Source: an uncultured Bacilli bacterium
GTDB lineage: Bacteria; Bacillota_I; Bacilli_A; ML615J-28; CAG-313
Direction: 5' to 3'
NCBI GenBank assembly: GCA_934098295.1
Contig: CAKONV010000002.1
Span: 116,297-180,296, forward strand
Length of the DNA stretch: 64,000 bases
Part shown: positions 8,602-17,660 of the stretch, piece after piece
How the letters are laid out: each line of letters opens with the position of its first letter
How positions within the stretch are numbered: position 1 is the stretch's first letter
Notes under the pieces: generated by a model
Databases searched by the model: none
The model's input: only the letters and a program-made list of their open reading frames with translations
What the model was told of the DNA's origin: nothing
Translations under genes and position numbers: made by a program

Positions 8602-10689
8602 CTAGCGAGTACGCTCTTTTATGATCGCCTCAGCTACATTTTTTGGACATTCTTCATAATGATCAAATTGCATTGTGAAGTTACCACGACCTTGAGTATT
8701 AGAACGTAAAGCAGTTGCATAACCAAACATTTCTGATAGTGGAACAGCAGCTTTAATAGATTGTGCTTTACCTCTAGCCTCTTGTCCTTCAATACGTCCA
8801 CGTCTTGTTGAAATATCACCGATAACTGTACCTAAGTATTCATCAGGAGTAACAACTTCAACTGACATGATAGGTTCTAATAATGTAGGATTACATACTT
8901 TTGCACTTTCTTTAAATGCTAAAGAACCTGCAATTTCGAAAGCTGTAGTACTTGAGTCAACATCATGGTAAGAACCAAATACTAATCTAGCTTTAATATC
9001 AATTGTTGGATAACCAGCAAGGTTACCATTATTTAATGAATTTTCAATACCTTTGTTTACAGAAGGAATATATTCACGTGGGATAACACCACCAACGATT
9101 TCGTCAACGAATTCATATCCTTTACCTGGGTTTGGTTCAAAAATTACAACAGCATCACCATATTGACCATGACCACCAGATTGACGTACAAACTTACCTT
9201 GAACTTTAGCAGCAGTCTTGATAGTTTCACGATAAGCAACTTGAGGACGACCAACGTTACATTCAACATTGAATTCACGACGCATTCTATCTACAATGAT
9301 ATCTAGGTGTAATTCACCCATACCAGCGATAATTGTTTGTCCTGATTCACTATCTGTATATGTCTTAAATGTTGGATCTTCTTCAGCTAACTTTTGAAGA
9401 GCAACACCCATCTTATCTTGATCACCTTTTGTCTTTGGTTCAATGGCAACTTGGATTACTGGTTCAGGGAATACCATAGATTCAAGATGTACAACATGAT
9501 CTTCATCACATAGTGTATCACCTGTTGTTGTATTCTTTAATCCTACAGCAGCAGCGATATCACCACTATATACTTCTTTGATTTCTGTACGGTTATTAGC
9601 ATGCATTAATAGAAGTCTACCAATACGTTCTTTGTAATCTTTAGTTGCATTTAAGATATAAGAACCAGCTTCCATATGACCTCTATATACACGGAAGAAT
9701 GTTAGTTTTCCTACATATGGGTCAGTCATTACTTTGAATGCAAGGGCAGCAAATGGTGCATTATCATCAGATTCAACAACAACTTCATTACCATCTTCAT
9801 CAGTACCTTTGATTTGAGCTACTTCAATTGGAGAAGGTAAATAATCAACTACGGCATCAAGAGCCTTTTTAACACCTTTATTTTTGAAGGCAGTACCGCA
9901 AAGAATAGGGAAAAATTTAACTGATAATGTTGCTTTTCTAATAGCTTGTTTTAATTGGTCTACAGATATTTCTTCACCATCTAAATAAGCCATCATTAAA
10001 TCTTCATCAAATTCAGCTACTGCTTCAATTAATTCAGTACGATACTTCTCAGCTGTTTCTTTTAAATCTTCAGGAATAGGAATTTCTTTTCCTGCTTCAT
10101 CTTGGTGGTTTGGTTCATATTCAAATGCAGTCATTGTAACTAAGTCAATAATACCACGGAAATCATTTTCCGCACCAATAGGCCATTGAATTGGGTGAGC
10201 ATTTGCACCTAAACGATGTCCTAATGATTCACATGAATATTTGAAATCAGCACCTGTTTTATCCATTTTATTAACGAATACTAGACGAGGTACTAAATAT
10301 TCAGTAGCTTGACGCCAAACAGTTTCAGTTTGAGGTTCTACACCTGCTTGAGCATCTAGTACTGTAATTGCACCATCTAGAACACGAAGTGATCTTGATA
10401 CTTCAACAGTAAAGTCTACGTGTCCTGGTGTATCGATAACGTTAATACGATGTCTAACGCCATCTTTAGTATTCCAATAGACAGTTGTAGCAGCAGAAGT
10501 AATCGTTATTCCTCTTTCTTGCTCTTGTTCCATCCAGTCCATTTGGGCAGCGCCATCATGAGTCTCACCAATCTTATGAATCTTACCAGAATGGAAAAGA
10601 ACTCTTTCTGTAAATGTTGTTTTTCCGGCATCAATGTGTGCCATGATACCTATGTTACGTGTATTTATTAACGAAACTTCACGAGCCAT
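8602..10689 (-). CDS. fusA: Elongation factor G
   Basis: Catalyses ribosomal translocation with GTP hydrolysis. The protein begins MAREVSLINTRNIGIMAHIDAGKTTFTER (quoted from residue 1 in parts: G1 at MAHIDAGKTT) and has DTPGHVDF (G3) and NKMDKTGA (G4). Its 695 residues cover domains I-V, with GGHGQYGDA in domain IV. The family assignment is unambiguous and no key residue is missing. It sits 17 bases after rpsG and 97 bases before tuf in the str operon. Confidence 0.98.
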   Translation of the reverse strand: MAREVSLINTRNIGIMAHIDAGKTTFTERVLFHSGKIHKIGETHDGAAQMDWMEQEQERGITITSAATTVYWNTKDGVRHRINVIDTPGHVDFTVEVSRSLRVLDGAITVLDAQAGVEPQTETVWRQATEYLVPRLVFVNKMDKTGADFKYSCESLGHRLGANAHPIQWPIGAENDFRGIIDLVTMTAFEYEPNHQDEAGKEIPIPEDLKETAEKYRTELIEAVAEFDEDLMMAYLDGEEISVDQLKQAIRKATLSVKFFPILCGTAFKNKGVKKALDAVVDYLPSPIEVAQIKGTDEDGNEVVVESDDNAPFAALAFKVMTDPYVGKLTFFRVYRGHMEAGSYILNATKDYKERIGRLLLMHANNRTEIKEVYSGDIAAAVGLKNTTTGDTLCDEDHVVHLESMVFPEPVIQVAIEPKTKGDQDKMGVALQKLAEEDPTFKTYTDSESGQTIIAGMGELHLDIIVDRMRREFNVECNVGRPQVAYRETIKTAAKVQGKFVRQSGGHGQYGDAVVIFEPNPGKGYEFVDEIVGGVIPREYIPSVNKGIENSLNNGNLAGYPTIDIKARLVFGSYHDVDSSTTAFEIAGSLAFKESAKVCNPTLLEPIMSVEVVTPDEYLGTVIGDISTRRGRIEGQEARGKAQSIKAAVPLSEMFGYATALRSNTQGRGNFTMQFDHYEECPKNVAEAIIKERTR

Positions 10690-10706
10690 TGTTTTATTCT
10701 CCTATA

Positions 10707-11177
10707 CTACCATTGGTAATGAGCAAATGCTTTATTTGCTTCAGCCATACGATGTGTATCTTCACGTTTTTTAACAGAACCACCAATACCATTAGCGGCA
10801 TCCATAATTTCTTTTGCTAATCTTTCTTCCATAGTTTTTTCATTACGAAGACGTGCATAATTTGTTAACCATCTTAATCCTAAAGTATAACGTCTTTCTT
10901 CTCTTACTTCACATGGAACTTGATAGTTAGCACCACCAACACGGCGGCTTCTAACTTCTAATTGAGGCATAATGTTATCCATTGCTGCCTTATAAACATC
11001 TAATGGAGCTTTTCCTGTAGCTTTAGCAATACGATCAAAAGCGCCATAAATAATTTGTTGAGCAACACCTTTTTTACCATCTAGCATAACGCTGTTTACA
11101 AGTCTTGTAACTAAAACAGAATTATATATTGGATCAGGTAATACTTGTCTTTTTGCTATATGTCCTTTACGAGGCAT
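10707..11177 (-). CDS. rpsG: 30S ribosomal protein S7
   Basis: Primary 16S rRNA-binding protein that nucleates the 30S head. The 156-residue length is standard and the sequence opens MPRKGHIAKRQVLPDP, with VGGANYQVP in the middle and a C-terminal THRMAEANKAFAHYQW. In E. coli S7 represses the str operon. Here a structured leader lies in front of rpsL instead, so regulation may act there. Second gene of the operon. Confidence 0.98.
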   Translation of the reverse strand: MPRKGHIAKRQVLPDPIYNSVLVTRLVNSVMLDGKKGVAQQIIYGAFDRIAKATGKAPLDVYKAAMDNIMPQLEVRSRRVGGANYQVPCEVREERRYTLGLRWLTNYARLRNEKTMEERLAKEIMDAANGIGGSVKKREDTHRMAEANKAFAHYQW

Positions 11178-11229
11178 TTTATTTCTCCTTTCAAAAATTT
11201 CAAATATGAAACTCTAATTTGCTTTTAAA

Positions 11230-11649
11230 CTATTTTTTTTGTTTTGGTCGTTTTGCACCATACTTAGAACGTGCTTGCATACGTCCATCTACACCTGTTG
11301 TATCCATAGTACCACGAATAATATGATAACGTACACCTGGTAAGTCCCTTACACGTCCACCACGAATTAAAACAACACTGTGTTCTTGAAGTTTATGACC
11401 TTCACCTGGGATGTAAGCTGTAACTTCAATACCATTGCTTAAACGTACACGGGCCATCTTACGAATAGCTGAGTTTGGTTTTTTTGGTGTCATTGTACTT
11501 ACACGAGTACATACACCTTTCTTTTGAGGAGAGTTGACTTCTGTTTGTTCTTTCTTTAAACTATTGAAACCAATTCCTAAATGTGGTGATTTAGACTTTC
11601 TAATCTTGTCTACACGACTTTTGCGAACTAATTGATTAATTGTAGGCAT
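11230..11649 (-). CDS. rpsL: 30S ribosomal protein S12
   Basis: Decoding-centre protein of the small subunit. The start at 11649 (MPTINQLVRK) is chosen because AAAGGAG sits 7 bases upstream; a longer frame would include this site. The protein is 139 residues. The conserved TPKKPNSAIRK and PGEGHKLQEHS loops, whose lysines are the classical streptomycin-resistance positions, are both present with Lys. First gene of the str operon, preceded by a 108-base leader with two stem-loops. Confidence 0.98.
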   Translation of the reverse strand: MPTINQLVRKSRVDKIRKSKSPHLGIGFNSLKKEQTEVNSPQKKGVCTRVSTMTPKKPNSAIRKMARVRLSNGIEVTAYIPGEGHKLQEHSVVLIRGGRVRDLPGVRYHIIRGTMDTTGVDGRMQARSKYGAKRPKQKK

Positions 11650-11690
11650 TTTATAACTCCTTTCGTCTAACATCTATTTTTAAGGCTATA

Positions 11691-11753
11691 AGTATCCACA
11701 GAACCAGGAGGTTCAAATACTCATAAAATATAGTTTTGACCATGGCCAAAACT
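11691..11753 (-). promoter_or_regulatory. Structured 5' leader of the rpsL operon
   Basis: Between the promoter and rpsL, the minus strand holds two inverted repeats. The first, close to the expected RNA start, is AGTTTTG/CAAAACT at 11732-11753. The second combines AGTAT/ATACT with GAACC/GGTTC around a TCCT loop at 11691-11721. Neither is followed by a T run, so they are not terminators. A role in ribosomal-protein feedback or mRNA stability is an inference. Confidence 0.5.
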
Positions 11754-11764
11754 TAACCTTTAGT

Positions 11765-11793
11765 ATTATACTCTTTTTTAATATTTTTAGCAA
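11765..11793 (-). promoter_or_regulatory. Promoter of the str operon
   Basis: On the minus strand TTGCTA (11788-11793), a 17-base spacer and a perfect TATAAT (11765-11770). RNA should start near 11758. Confidence 0.8.
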
Positions 11794-11831
11794 ATTAATT
11801 GCTTTTAATATTTTTATAAAAGGGGATCAAA

Positions 11832-13328
11832 CTATAGATTGTATATTTTTGTAAATTTATTTTTCAAATATTCTACATAATATTTTGGATTAAATTCTTC
11901 ATAGGTTGCATCTTTTAAAAGTTCTTGGGGTTGCTTTGTAGCTCCATAAAAATGAACTTTTTCTTTTAACCATAAATTTATATCTTTTAAAGTGTCTTTG
12001 GTTACAGCATCTTTAATATTAATTTCTTTTTGCATTTGATGATATAACTGTGAAGCATAAGCACTACCTAAAGCATAGGTCGGAAAATAGCCGAAACTAC
12101 CACCAGCCCAATGAACATCTTGGAGAATACCTTCTGAAAATGATGGAACATCTATGCCAAGATAATCATGATAAAGTTTATTCCACATAGTTGGCAAATC
12201 ATTTACGCTTACATCGCTTTCAATAATAGCTTTTTCAATTTCATATCTAACCATTATATGAAGTGGGTATGTTAACTCATCTGCCTCCGTTCTAATTAAA
12301 GAACATTCAACATAATTAACATACTTGTAAAAGTCATCTAAACTAACATTTTTTAATTCATCACTAAATATTTCTTGTAATTTTCCATAATGTTTTTCCC
12401 AAAAGTGATAATCTCTGCCAATGATATTTTCATAAAAACGTGATTGTGACTCATGCATTGCCATCGATGGAGCACTGCCTAAAAAAGTATCATCTAAAAT
12501 CGGATTACATTGTTGTTCATAAGTTGCATGTCCTAATTCATGGATTGCGGAAAAAATGCTTGATAGTAACAAGTTAGAATAATAGTGATTTGTAACTCGA
12601 ACATCGTTTGTGCCAAAAGCTGATGTGAAAGGATGTTCACTTTCGGCCATAAAGCCTCTGTTTCTATCAAAATCCATAACTTTCATAATGTATTCTGAAA
12701 ACTTTTTTTGTTTTTCTATATCAAACTGTTGATGACACCAATTTGGTAATACAATATGTTTATCATTAATTTTTTTAACTAATGGAACAATCTCTTTTCT
12801 AAGCAAATTAAAAAATTCATCATATTTTGTTTTGTTCATGCCTTCTTCATAATCATCTAGTAAAACATCATAACCTTTTTTAGTTGGCGTTTCTAAATAT
12901 TTAGTATATCTTTTATTAAATGCAATAATTTCTTTTAGGGTATCAGCAAATATGTTGAAGTCATTTTCACTTTTAGCTTTAGCCCAAATACTTGGTGATT
13001 TGGCTAATAAAGAGCGATATTTAATAATTTCATCAGAAGGAATTTTTAAATTTTTATTAATTTCTTTATAGACCTTCTTGATTTCTATTTGTAAAAGGGC
13101 TGGTAATTTGTCGATATTTTTATATAATTCATTAACCGTATCAATATATTCTGGACTTCTTTCAATTTGTAAGCGCATTTCGACAAGGTTTCCAACCCAT
13201 TTACTACTAGTTTCCATTGAAGATATTGGAGCTGTAGTTTCTAAATCCCAACTAATTAAAAAATCAGCATAGTTAAATGATTTAATTTTAGCTCTTAATC
13301 CTTCGTATTTTTTAGTTAATTCTTTCAT
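11832..13328 (-). CDS. M32 family carboxypeptidase (Taq-type metallopeptidase)
   Basis: A zinc or cobalt carboxypeptidase of the thermostable Taq carboxypeptidase family, cytoplasmic, trimming peptides from the C-terminus. The 498-residue length is typical. The metal site AIHELGHATYEQ (HExxH) is at about residue 260-271, followed by the MHESQSRFYEN helix that provides the third ligand. The C-terminal QDVHWAGGSFGYFPTYALG segment is family-specific. Its ATG overlaps the rpoZ stop by one base (TAATG), making it the third gene after gmk and rpoZ. No terminator is obvious before the str promoter. Confidence 0.95.
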   Translation of the reverse strand: MKELTKKYEGLRAKIKSFNYADFLISWDLETTAPISSMETSSKWVGNLVEMRLQIERSPEYIDTVNELYKNIDKLPALLQIEIKKVYKEINKNLKIPSDEIIKYRSLLAKSPSIWAKAKSENDFNIFADTLKEIIAFNKRYTKYLETPTKKGYDVLLDDYEEGMNKTKYDEFFNLLRKEIVPLVKKINDKHIVLPNWCHQQFDIEKQKKFSEYIMKVMDFDRNRGFMAESEHPFTSAFGTNDVRVTNHYYSNLLLSSIFSAIHELGHATYEQQCNPILDDTFLGSAPSMAMHESQSRFYENIIGRDYHFWEKHYGKLQEIFSDELKNVSLDDFYKYVNYVECSLIRTEADELTYPLHIMVRYEIEKAIIESDVSVNDLPTMWNKLYHDYLGIDVPSFSEGILQDVHWAGGSFGYFPTYALGSAYASQLYHQMQKEINIKDAVTKDTLKDINLWLKEKVHFYGATKQPQELLKDATYEEFNPKYYVEYLKNKFTKIYNL

Positions 13329-13582
13329 TATTCGATTGTAACTAAGTCAGCAACGATTTCTTCTAAAGCAATGCCAATAGGCTTATAATTTCTTGTTTGT
13401 GAAAGATATGTTTTACCTGTCTTCTTAATTTCTTTTGCTCTTTCGGCAACCGCAATAACTAATTTATATTTTGAATCAGCCTTGTGACTTAATTCATCAA
13501 TTGCAGGATAACGCATACCTTCACGTTCATTATTTGCAATTTTTAACTGACTATTTATCATTAATCCTTGTACTCTTGTCAT
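13328..13582 (-). CDS. rpoZ: DNA-directed RNA polymerase omega subunit
   Basis: An 84-residue omega subunit that assists assembly of RNA polymerase. It has the conserved RYPAIDELSHKADSKYKLV segment and the IGIALEEIVADLV C-terminus. Location directly after gmk is the usual order in Firmicutes, and the 4-base gap to gmk suggests tight co-expression. Confidence 0.93.
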   Translation of the reverse strand: MTRVQGLMINSQLKIANNEREGMRYPAIDELSHKADSKYKLVIAVAERAKEIKKTGKTYLSQTRNYKPIGIALEEIVADLVTIE

Positions 13583-13586
13583 TTTA

Positions 13587-14204
13587 TTATTCCTCCATTA
13601 ATCTATAATATTCATCAATAGTTCGTGAACATTTAGCATGTTCAGCTCTAATAATAGCCATAATACGGTCTGCCGCATTATCAACTTCATCATTTATTAC
13701 AATATAATCATATTGAGAAGCAAGTTTAATTTCTCTTCTTGCTTTTTTAAGTCTTTCTTCAATTATATCTTCGCTTTCAGTACCCCTATTTAATAATCTT
13801 TCTTTTAATTCATGATAGCTAGGGGGAGCAATAAAAATAAAAACTGCTTCTGGCATTTTTTCCTTTACTTGTAAAGCACCTTGAACCTCAATTTCTAAAA
13901 CTACTTCATGTCCTTGGTTAAGTTTTTCAATAACTTTATCTTTAGGCGTACCATAATAATTTCCTACAAAGGATGCATGTTCTAAAAGGTTGCCTCTTTC
14001 AATTTCGCTTTCAAACTTTTTTTTAGAAACAAAATAATAATCAACACCGTCTACTTCGCCTTCTCTTGGATTTCTAGTTGTCATTGATATCGAATATTCT
14101 AAATTATGATCTGATCTCGAAAATAATGATTTTCTAACCGTTCCTTTGCCAACGCCTGATGGTCCAGAAATAACAACTAAAAGGCCTTTATTGTCTAGCT
14201 TCAT
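13587..14204 (-). CDS. gmk: Guanylate kinase
   Basis: Phosphorylates GMP to GDP using ATP. The P-loop VVISGPSGVGKGTVRK is near the N-terminus, followed by the GMP-binding SMTTRNPREGEVDGVDYYFV segment (quoted length 20) and the lid region FIAPPSYHELKERLLNRGTE. At 205 residues the enzyme is full length. Start has GAGGAGAAAAC upstream, and a TATAAT-like -10 lies about 30 bases further. First gene of gmk-rpoZ-M32, divergent from rqcH. Confidence 0.97.
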   Translation of the reverse strand: MKLDNKGLLVVISGPSGVGKGTVRKSLFSRSDHNLEYSISMTTRNPREGEVDGVDYYFVSKKKFESEIERGNLLEHASFVGNYYGTPKDKVIEKLNQGHEVVLEIEVQGALQVKEKMPEAVFIFIAPPSYHELKERLLNRGTESEDIIEERLKKARREIKLASQYDYIVINDEVDNAADRIMAIIRAEHAKCSRTIDEYYRLMEE

Positions 14205-14340
14205 GTTTTCTCCTCATATTTTTAATTCTTATTAACTTATTATACCATAAAAACCATTTGTTAATTAATAGTTTGCTTACTTTTTAATTATTATTTTAAA
14301 TAAATTGTTCAAATAAAAGAAATTATTAATTAAAATATTG

Positions 14341-14346
14341 TATAAT
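14341..14346 (+). promoter_or_regulatory. -10 element of the rqcH promoter
   Basis: A perfect TATAAT, 34 bases before the rqcH start, in the AT-rich divergent region between gmk and rqcH. I see no good -35 at the expected distance. Confidence 0.5.
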
Positions 14347-14379
14347 AATACTATAGTTTAAAAGAAAGAGGCGATAAAA

Positions 14380-16020
14380 ATGCCAATAGATGGATGTTTT
14401 CTTCATTATTTAACTGATGAACTAAATAAAAACATACTGAATGGAAAAATCAATAAAATATATCAGCCAAATCCCTTAGACATTTTATTTCAAATAAGAT
14501 CAAAAGGAGAAAATGGTATTGTAAGTAATAAACAATTATTATTATCATCTAGGTTGGATTCTCCAAGAATTAACCTTTCTACAAAGGAATATAAAAATCC
14601 AGAAATTCCTCTTCCTTTTTGTATGCTTTTAAGAAAATATATTGAAAGAGGAGAAATTGTTTGTATAAAGCAGCATAATAATGATCGAATCATTGAATTA
14701 CATATATCTACTTATAATGAATTAGATGATCATGTTAACTATATTATTGTTGCCGAAATAATGGGAAGAAATAGTAATATAATTCTTTTAGATAGCAATT
14801 ATATTATAATAGATGCTATTCGAAAACTTCCTCCAAGTTTAACAAACACAAGAACTATTATTCCCCATGCTAAATATTTATATCCAAATTCTAGTAAAAC
14901 AATAAATCCTTTTTTAACCACTAACTTTACAGATTTTAAAATATTAGAAGGTGTTTGTAAACAATTAGAATCTAGTTTATCTAATAAATCAAATGATGAA
15001 ATAATTAGTTTTTTACATCAGCCAATAAACCCCGTTATTTGGCAAATAAATGACAAAAAAGAATTCTATGCTTACCCCTTAGATAATTGTTCAAAAGTAA
15101 TTAATTCTTTTCCAACTCTTTCTAGTCTACTAGATTATTTTTATAATTCTAGTATATCTTCTAGTAATTATGATGCTAGTAATATGGAAAAAGAAATAAA
15201 AAAACACTTAAAAAAAGCACTATTAAAAAAAGAAAAACTGGAAAATGATTTAACAAATGCTACTAACAATATTTGTTATAATGACTTAGGAATTCTCCTT
15301 CAAACAAATCTTTATAAAGTCAAAAAAGGTGACAAAGAAATTACGGTTGATAATTTTTTAACTGATAATACGCCCGTAACCATTCCCTTAAACCCTTTAC
15401 TCGATCCAACCACTAATCTTAAAAATATTTTTTCTAAATCAAAAAAAGCCAAAACCGCTCTTGTTGAAATAACTAAACAATTAGATATTATCGAACAAGA
15501 AATCGATTATTTAGATACTATTCTTTTTCAAATCAGTATTGGAAATAATGCTGACTTAGAAGAAATTAGACAAGAATTGGTTGATTATGGTTACATAACA
15601 AATAAAAAGAAAATGAAAGTAAAAAATAAAAAAATTGAACTAACAAAATTTAAAATTGGTAATTCAATATTTTATGTTGGTAAAAACAATTTACAAAACG
15701 ACTATCTAACCAACCATTTTGCGAGAGGTAATGATTATTGGTTTCATGTAAAAGATATTCCTGGCAGTCATGTTATCTTAAAAATCGAAGATAATAATCC
15801 TGATTATAATTTGAGTGAAGAAGAAATAAGAGGCGGTGCCATGTTAGCATCTTTTTTCTCTAAAGCTAAAAATTCTTCTAGCGTACCTGTTGATTATACT
15901 AAGGTTAAAAATCTAAAAAAGATAAAAGGATTGCATGGTTCAAAGGTTATAATTACTACTAGAAAGACTATTTATATTGACCCATCATATGATTTTATTA
16001 AAGAACATCTTATCAATTAA
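14380..16020 (+). CDS. rqcH: NFACT family ribosome quality-control protein RqcH (formerly fibronectin-binding protein A)
   Basis: In Bacilli, RqcH binds stalled 50S subunits and adds C-terminal alanine tails to the blocked peptide, marking it for proteolysis. The chain has the NFACT-N domain at its start (PIDGCFLHYLTDEL), a DSPRINLS segment, a central coiled coil (about 265-345), and the C-terminal NFACT-R domain with NDYWFHVKDIPGSHVIL (about 450-466). The 546-residue length is slightly short of the usual 560-570. The partner gene rqcP is not in this window. A TATAAT -10 precedes it, and its last 4 bases overlap the convergent cse60-like gene. Confidence 0.93.
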   Translation: MPIDGCFLHYLTDELNKNILNGKINKIYQPNPLDILFQIRSKGENGIVSNKQLLLSSRLDSPRINLSTKEYKNPEIPLPFCMLLRKYIERGEIVCIKQHNNDRIIELHISTYNELDDHVNYIIVAEIMGRNSNIILLDSNYIIIDAIRKLPPSLTNTRTIIPHAKYLYPNSSKTINPFLTTNFTDFKILEGVCKQLESSLSNKSNDEIISFLHQPINPVIWQINDKKEFYAYPLDNCSKVINSFPTLSSLLDYFYNSSISSSNYDASNMEKEIKKHLKKALLKKEKLENDLTNATNNICYNDLGILLQTNLYKVKKGDKEITVDNFLTDNTPVTIPLNPLLDPTTNLKNIFSKSKKAKTALVEITKQLDIIEQEIDYLDTILFQISIGNNADLEEIRQELVDYGYITNKKKMKVKNKKIELTKFKIGNSIFYVGKNNLQNDYLTNHFARGNDYWFHVKDIPGSHVILKIEDNNPDYNLSEEEIRGGAMLASFFSKAKNSSSVPVDYTKVKNLKKIKGLHGSKVIITTRKTIYIDPSYDFIKEHLIN

Positions 16021-16193
16021 TCCTTTAATATTACTAGGCAACTATAGCAGTAAATTTGTTCTTTATCATCACATATGGCTGCAACTGAATATTTTATATC
16101 TAAAACTTCATCATTATTGTATTCTGATAAAACATCATTTACCTTATTCTCTAAATCAATTTCATTTTCTTCATCAAATACTAAAATATGCAT
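16017..16193 (-). CDS. Small sporulation protein resembling Cse60
   Basis: A 58-residue frame with a strong GGAGGTG site 9 bases before the ATG. The sequence begins MHILVFDEENEIDLENKVN and continues with VLDIKYSV and EQIYCYSCLVIL. This follows the pattern I recall for Cse60, a small protein of the sigma-E regulon in Bacillus subtilis (FDxExExDLE, IDIKY, IYxxSA). The match is from memory and should be tested by profile search. Its function is unknown even in Bacillus. It lies directly after nth, and its ribosome site is buried in the 3' arm of the hairpin at 16203-16250. The 3' end overlaps rqcH by 4 bases, convergent. Confidence 0.7.
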   Translation of the reverse strand: MHILVFDEENEIDLENKVNDVLSEYNNDEVLDIKYSVAAICDDKEQIYCYSCLVILKD

Positions 16194-16202
16194 AAAAAAA
16201 AC

Positions 16203-16250
16203 ACCTCCATGAAATAAATATAACTTAATGTTATAGTTATTCTTGGAGGT
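16203..16250 (-). terminator. nth terminator hairpin that also masks the cse60 ribosome-binding site
   Basis: ACCTCCA (16203-16209) pairs with TGGAGGT (16244-16250), with inner AATAA/TTATT and TATAAC/GTTATA stems around a 5-base loop. On the minus strand it begins inside the last codons of nth and is followed by G and eight T residues, as in an intrinsic terminator. The 3' arm contains the GGAGGT of the downstream cse60-like gene. On the plus strand TTTTTGTCTTCTTTT follows, so it can also end rqcH transcripts. Confidence 0.75.
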
Positions 16251-16884
16251 TTTTGTCTTCTTTTACACATTTTTTAACAAAAGGACACTTAAAACATTGA
16301 GGTTTCTTAGCTGTACAAAAATAGCGGCCGAAAAACAGTAACAAGTGATGAGCATGATGGTAATTATCAGAAGGAACTATTTTCATCAGTTCCTCTTCTA
16401 CATCTAAAACAGAGCTATTAATGTCACATACACCTAATCGTTTAGAGACTCTTTCAACGTGAGTATCAACAGCAATACGTTGAATTTTAAAACCTTCACT
16501 TAAAACAACGTTAGCGGTTTTTCTACCGACACCAGGTAAGCTCATTAAGTCTTCTAAAGTATTAGGAATATTACCATTAAAATCATTCACTATTTTTTTG
16601 GAAAGATTTATAATGTTTTTACTTTTAGTTCTTGCTAATCCTATTCTTTTTATATATGGCTCGACTTCGTCAATTTGCGAGGAAGCTAAGGAATAAACAT
16701 TAGGAAATTTTTTAAATAGTTGTGCACTTACACCATTTACAGCTTTATCCGTAGTTTGTGCGCTTAATACTACGGCTATTAAAAGTTGATATAAGTTTTC
16801 ATATTTAAGTTCACAACCTGCATTAGGGAACATTATATCCAATTGATTCAAAATCTGAATCATATCATCTTTTTTTAACGGCAT
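16237..16884 (-). CDS. nth: Endonuclease III
   Basis: Base-excision repair glycosylase/AP lyase for oxidised pyrimidines. It has the helix-hairpin-helix LPGVGRKTANVVL with the catalytic Lys, the VDTHVERVSKRLG segment with the catalytic Asp, and a [4Fe-4S] cluster motif of four cysteines spaced C-x6-C-x2-C-x5-C at the C-terminus (CTAKKPQCFKCPFVKKC). The length of 215 residues is typical. It overlaps the end of dnaD by 20 bases, the same pair as in Bacillus. Its final codons form the 5' arm of the hairpin that precedes cse60. Confidence 0.97.
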   Translation of the reverse strand: MPLKKDDMIQILNQLDIMFPNAGCELKYENLYQLLIAVVLSAQTTDKAVNGVSAQLFKKFPNVYSLASSQIDEVEPYIKRIGLARTKSKNIINLSKKIVNDFNGNIPNTLEDLMSLPGVGRKTANVVLSEGFKIQRIAVDTHVERVSKRLGVCDINSSVLDVEEELMKIVPSDNYHHAHHLLLFFGRYFCTAKKPQCFKCPFVKKCVKEDKNLQE

Positions 16885-17482
16885 TATCTAAAAGTTCCTT
16901 TATCTCATCATCAACTTCCATTCTCTTTTCTGGTTGATTAAGTTTTCTCGTAGCCAATATAGCATCAGCATATTTAAGATGCATTTTTTTAGCTTTTAAA
17001 CTTTGTAATATTGCATTTCTAATATCATCATATTTATAGCCTAGATCAATCCAATTATTGATAATAGTAAGATCCGAGACATTAGCAACTCTTCCATAAG
17101 TTGATTCTACATAGCTAATTATGCTTTCAATCATTTTTTGTCTACCATTTTCTGTTTCATCATTATCATCCAAAATAGCACCTAATTTCTCAATAGTACC
17201 ATCCAAATTAAATTGTTCTCTTCCTTCATTATCTACTTCTAGATTAATATAACCTCTATCTACCAAACTTATAATCATATTTGATAATTCGTTTATTTCG
17301 ATGGTCATACTTTTCACCAATTCATTTAATCTTAAAAAATTATCATTTTCTTCGGCTAAATAATATAGTTTTATAATAACCACTGTATTTACTTCGTTTA
17401 ATCCAATTTTTTGATAATTCTTTATTAAAACATTGGGAAAAGAAATTGTTTTTGATTTAATTAATTTACCAATAGCGTTCAT
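16865..17482 (-). CDS. dnaD: DnaD-like replication initiation protein
   Basis: A 205-residue protein with an N-terminal winged-helix region (about 1-100, QKIGLNEVNTVVIIKLYYL) and a C-terminal DnaD/DnaB_2 domain (about 120-190) with the characteristic YVESTYGRVANVSDLTIINNW. DnaD helps load the replicative helicase during initiation and restart in Bacilli. The position immediately upstream of nth supports the assignment. GAGGAAATAATA precedes the ATG. Divergent from the histidine phosphatase gene. Confidence 0.88.
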   Translation of the reverse strand: MNAIGKLIKSKTISFPNVLIKNYQKIGLNEVNTVVIIKLYYLAEENDNFLRLNELVKSMTIEINELSNMIISLVDRGYINLEVDNEGREQFNLDGTIEKLGAILDDNDETENGRQKMIESIISYVESTYGRVANVSDLTIINNWIDLGYKYDDIRNAILQSLKAKKMHLKYADAILATRKLNQPEKRMEVDDEIKELLDNAVKKR

Positions 17483-17620
17483 TATTATTTCCTCAACAAT
17501 ATATCTACTTTCTACTAATTATAGCATAATTTTCACAAGATTTCTTATAATTAACTTTGTTATTATATAATTCTTATTTTGGTTTTAAGCATATAAGAAT
17601 AAAAAAAGAGATAAATTTAG

Positions 17621-17626
17621 TATAAT
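17621..17626 (+). promoter_or_regulatory. -10 element for the histidine phosphatase gene
   Basis: A TATAAT at 17621-17626 lies 35 bases before the ATG, with an AAGGAG ribosome site between. The -35 is not clear. Confidence 0.5.
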
Positions 17627-17660
17627 AGTTTTAGAGTATTTTTTTAAGGAGCGATAATAT

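Noticed and set aside
15977..16195. 72-codon plus-strand frame after rqcH
   Set aside because: It is antisense to the cse60-like gene, has no ribosome site and its composition is unlike the neighbours.
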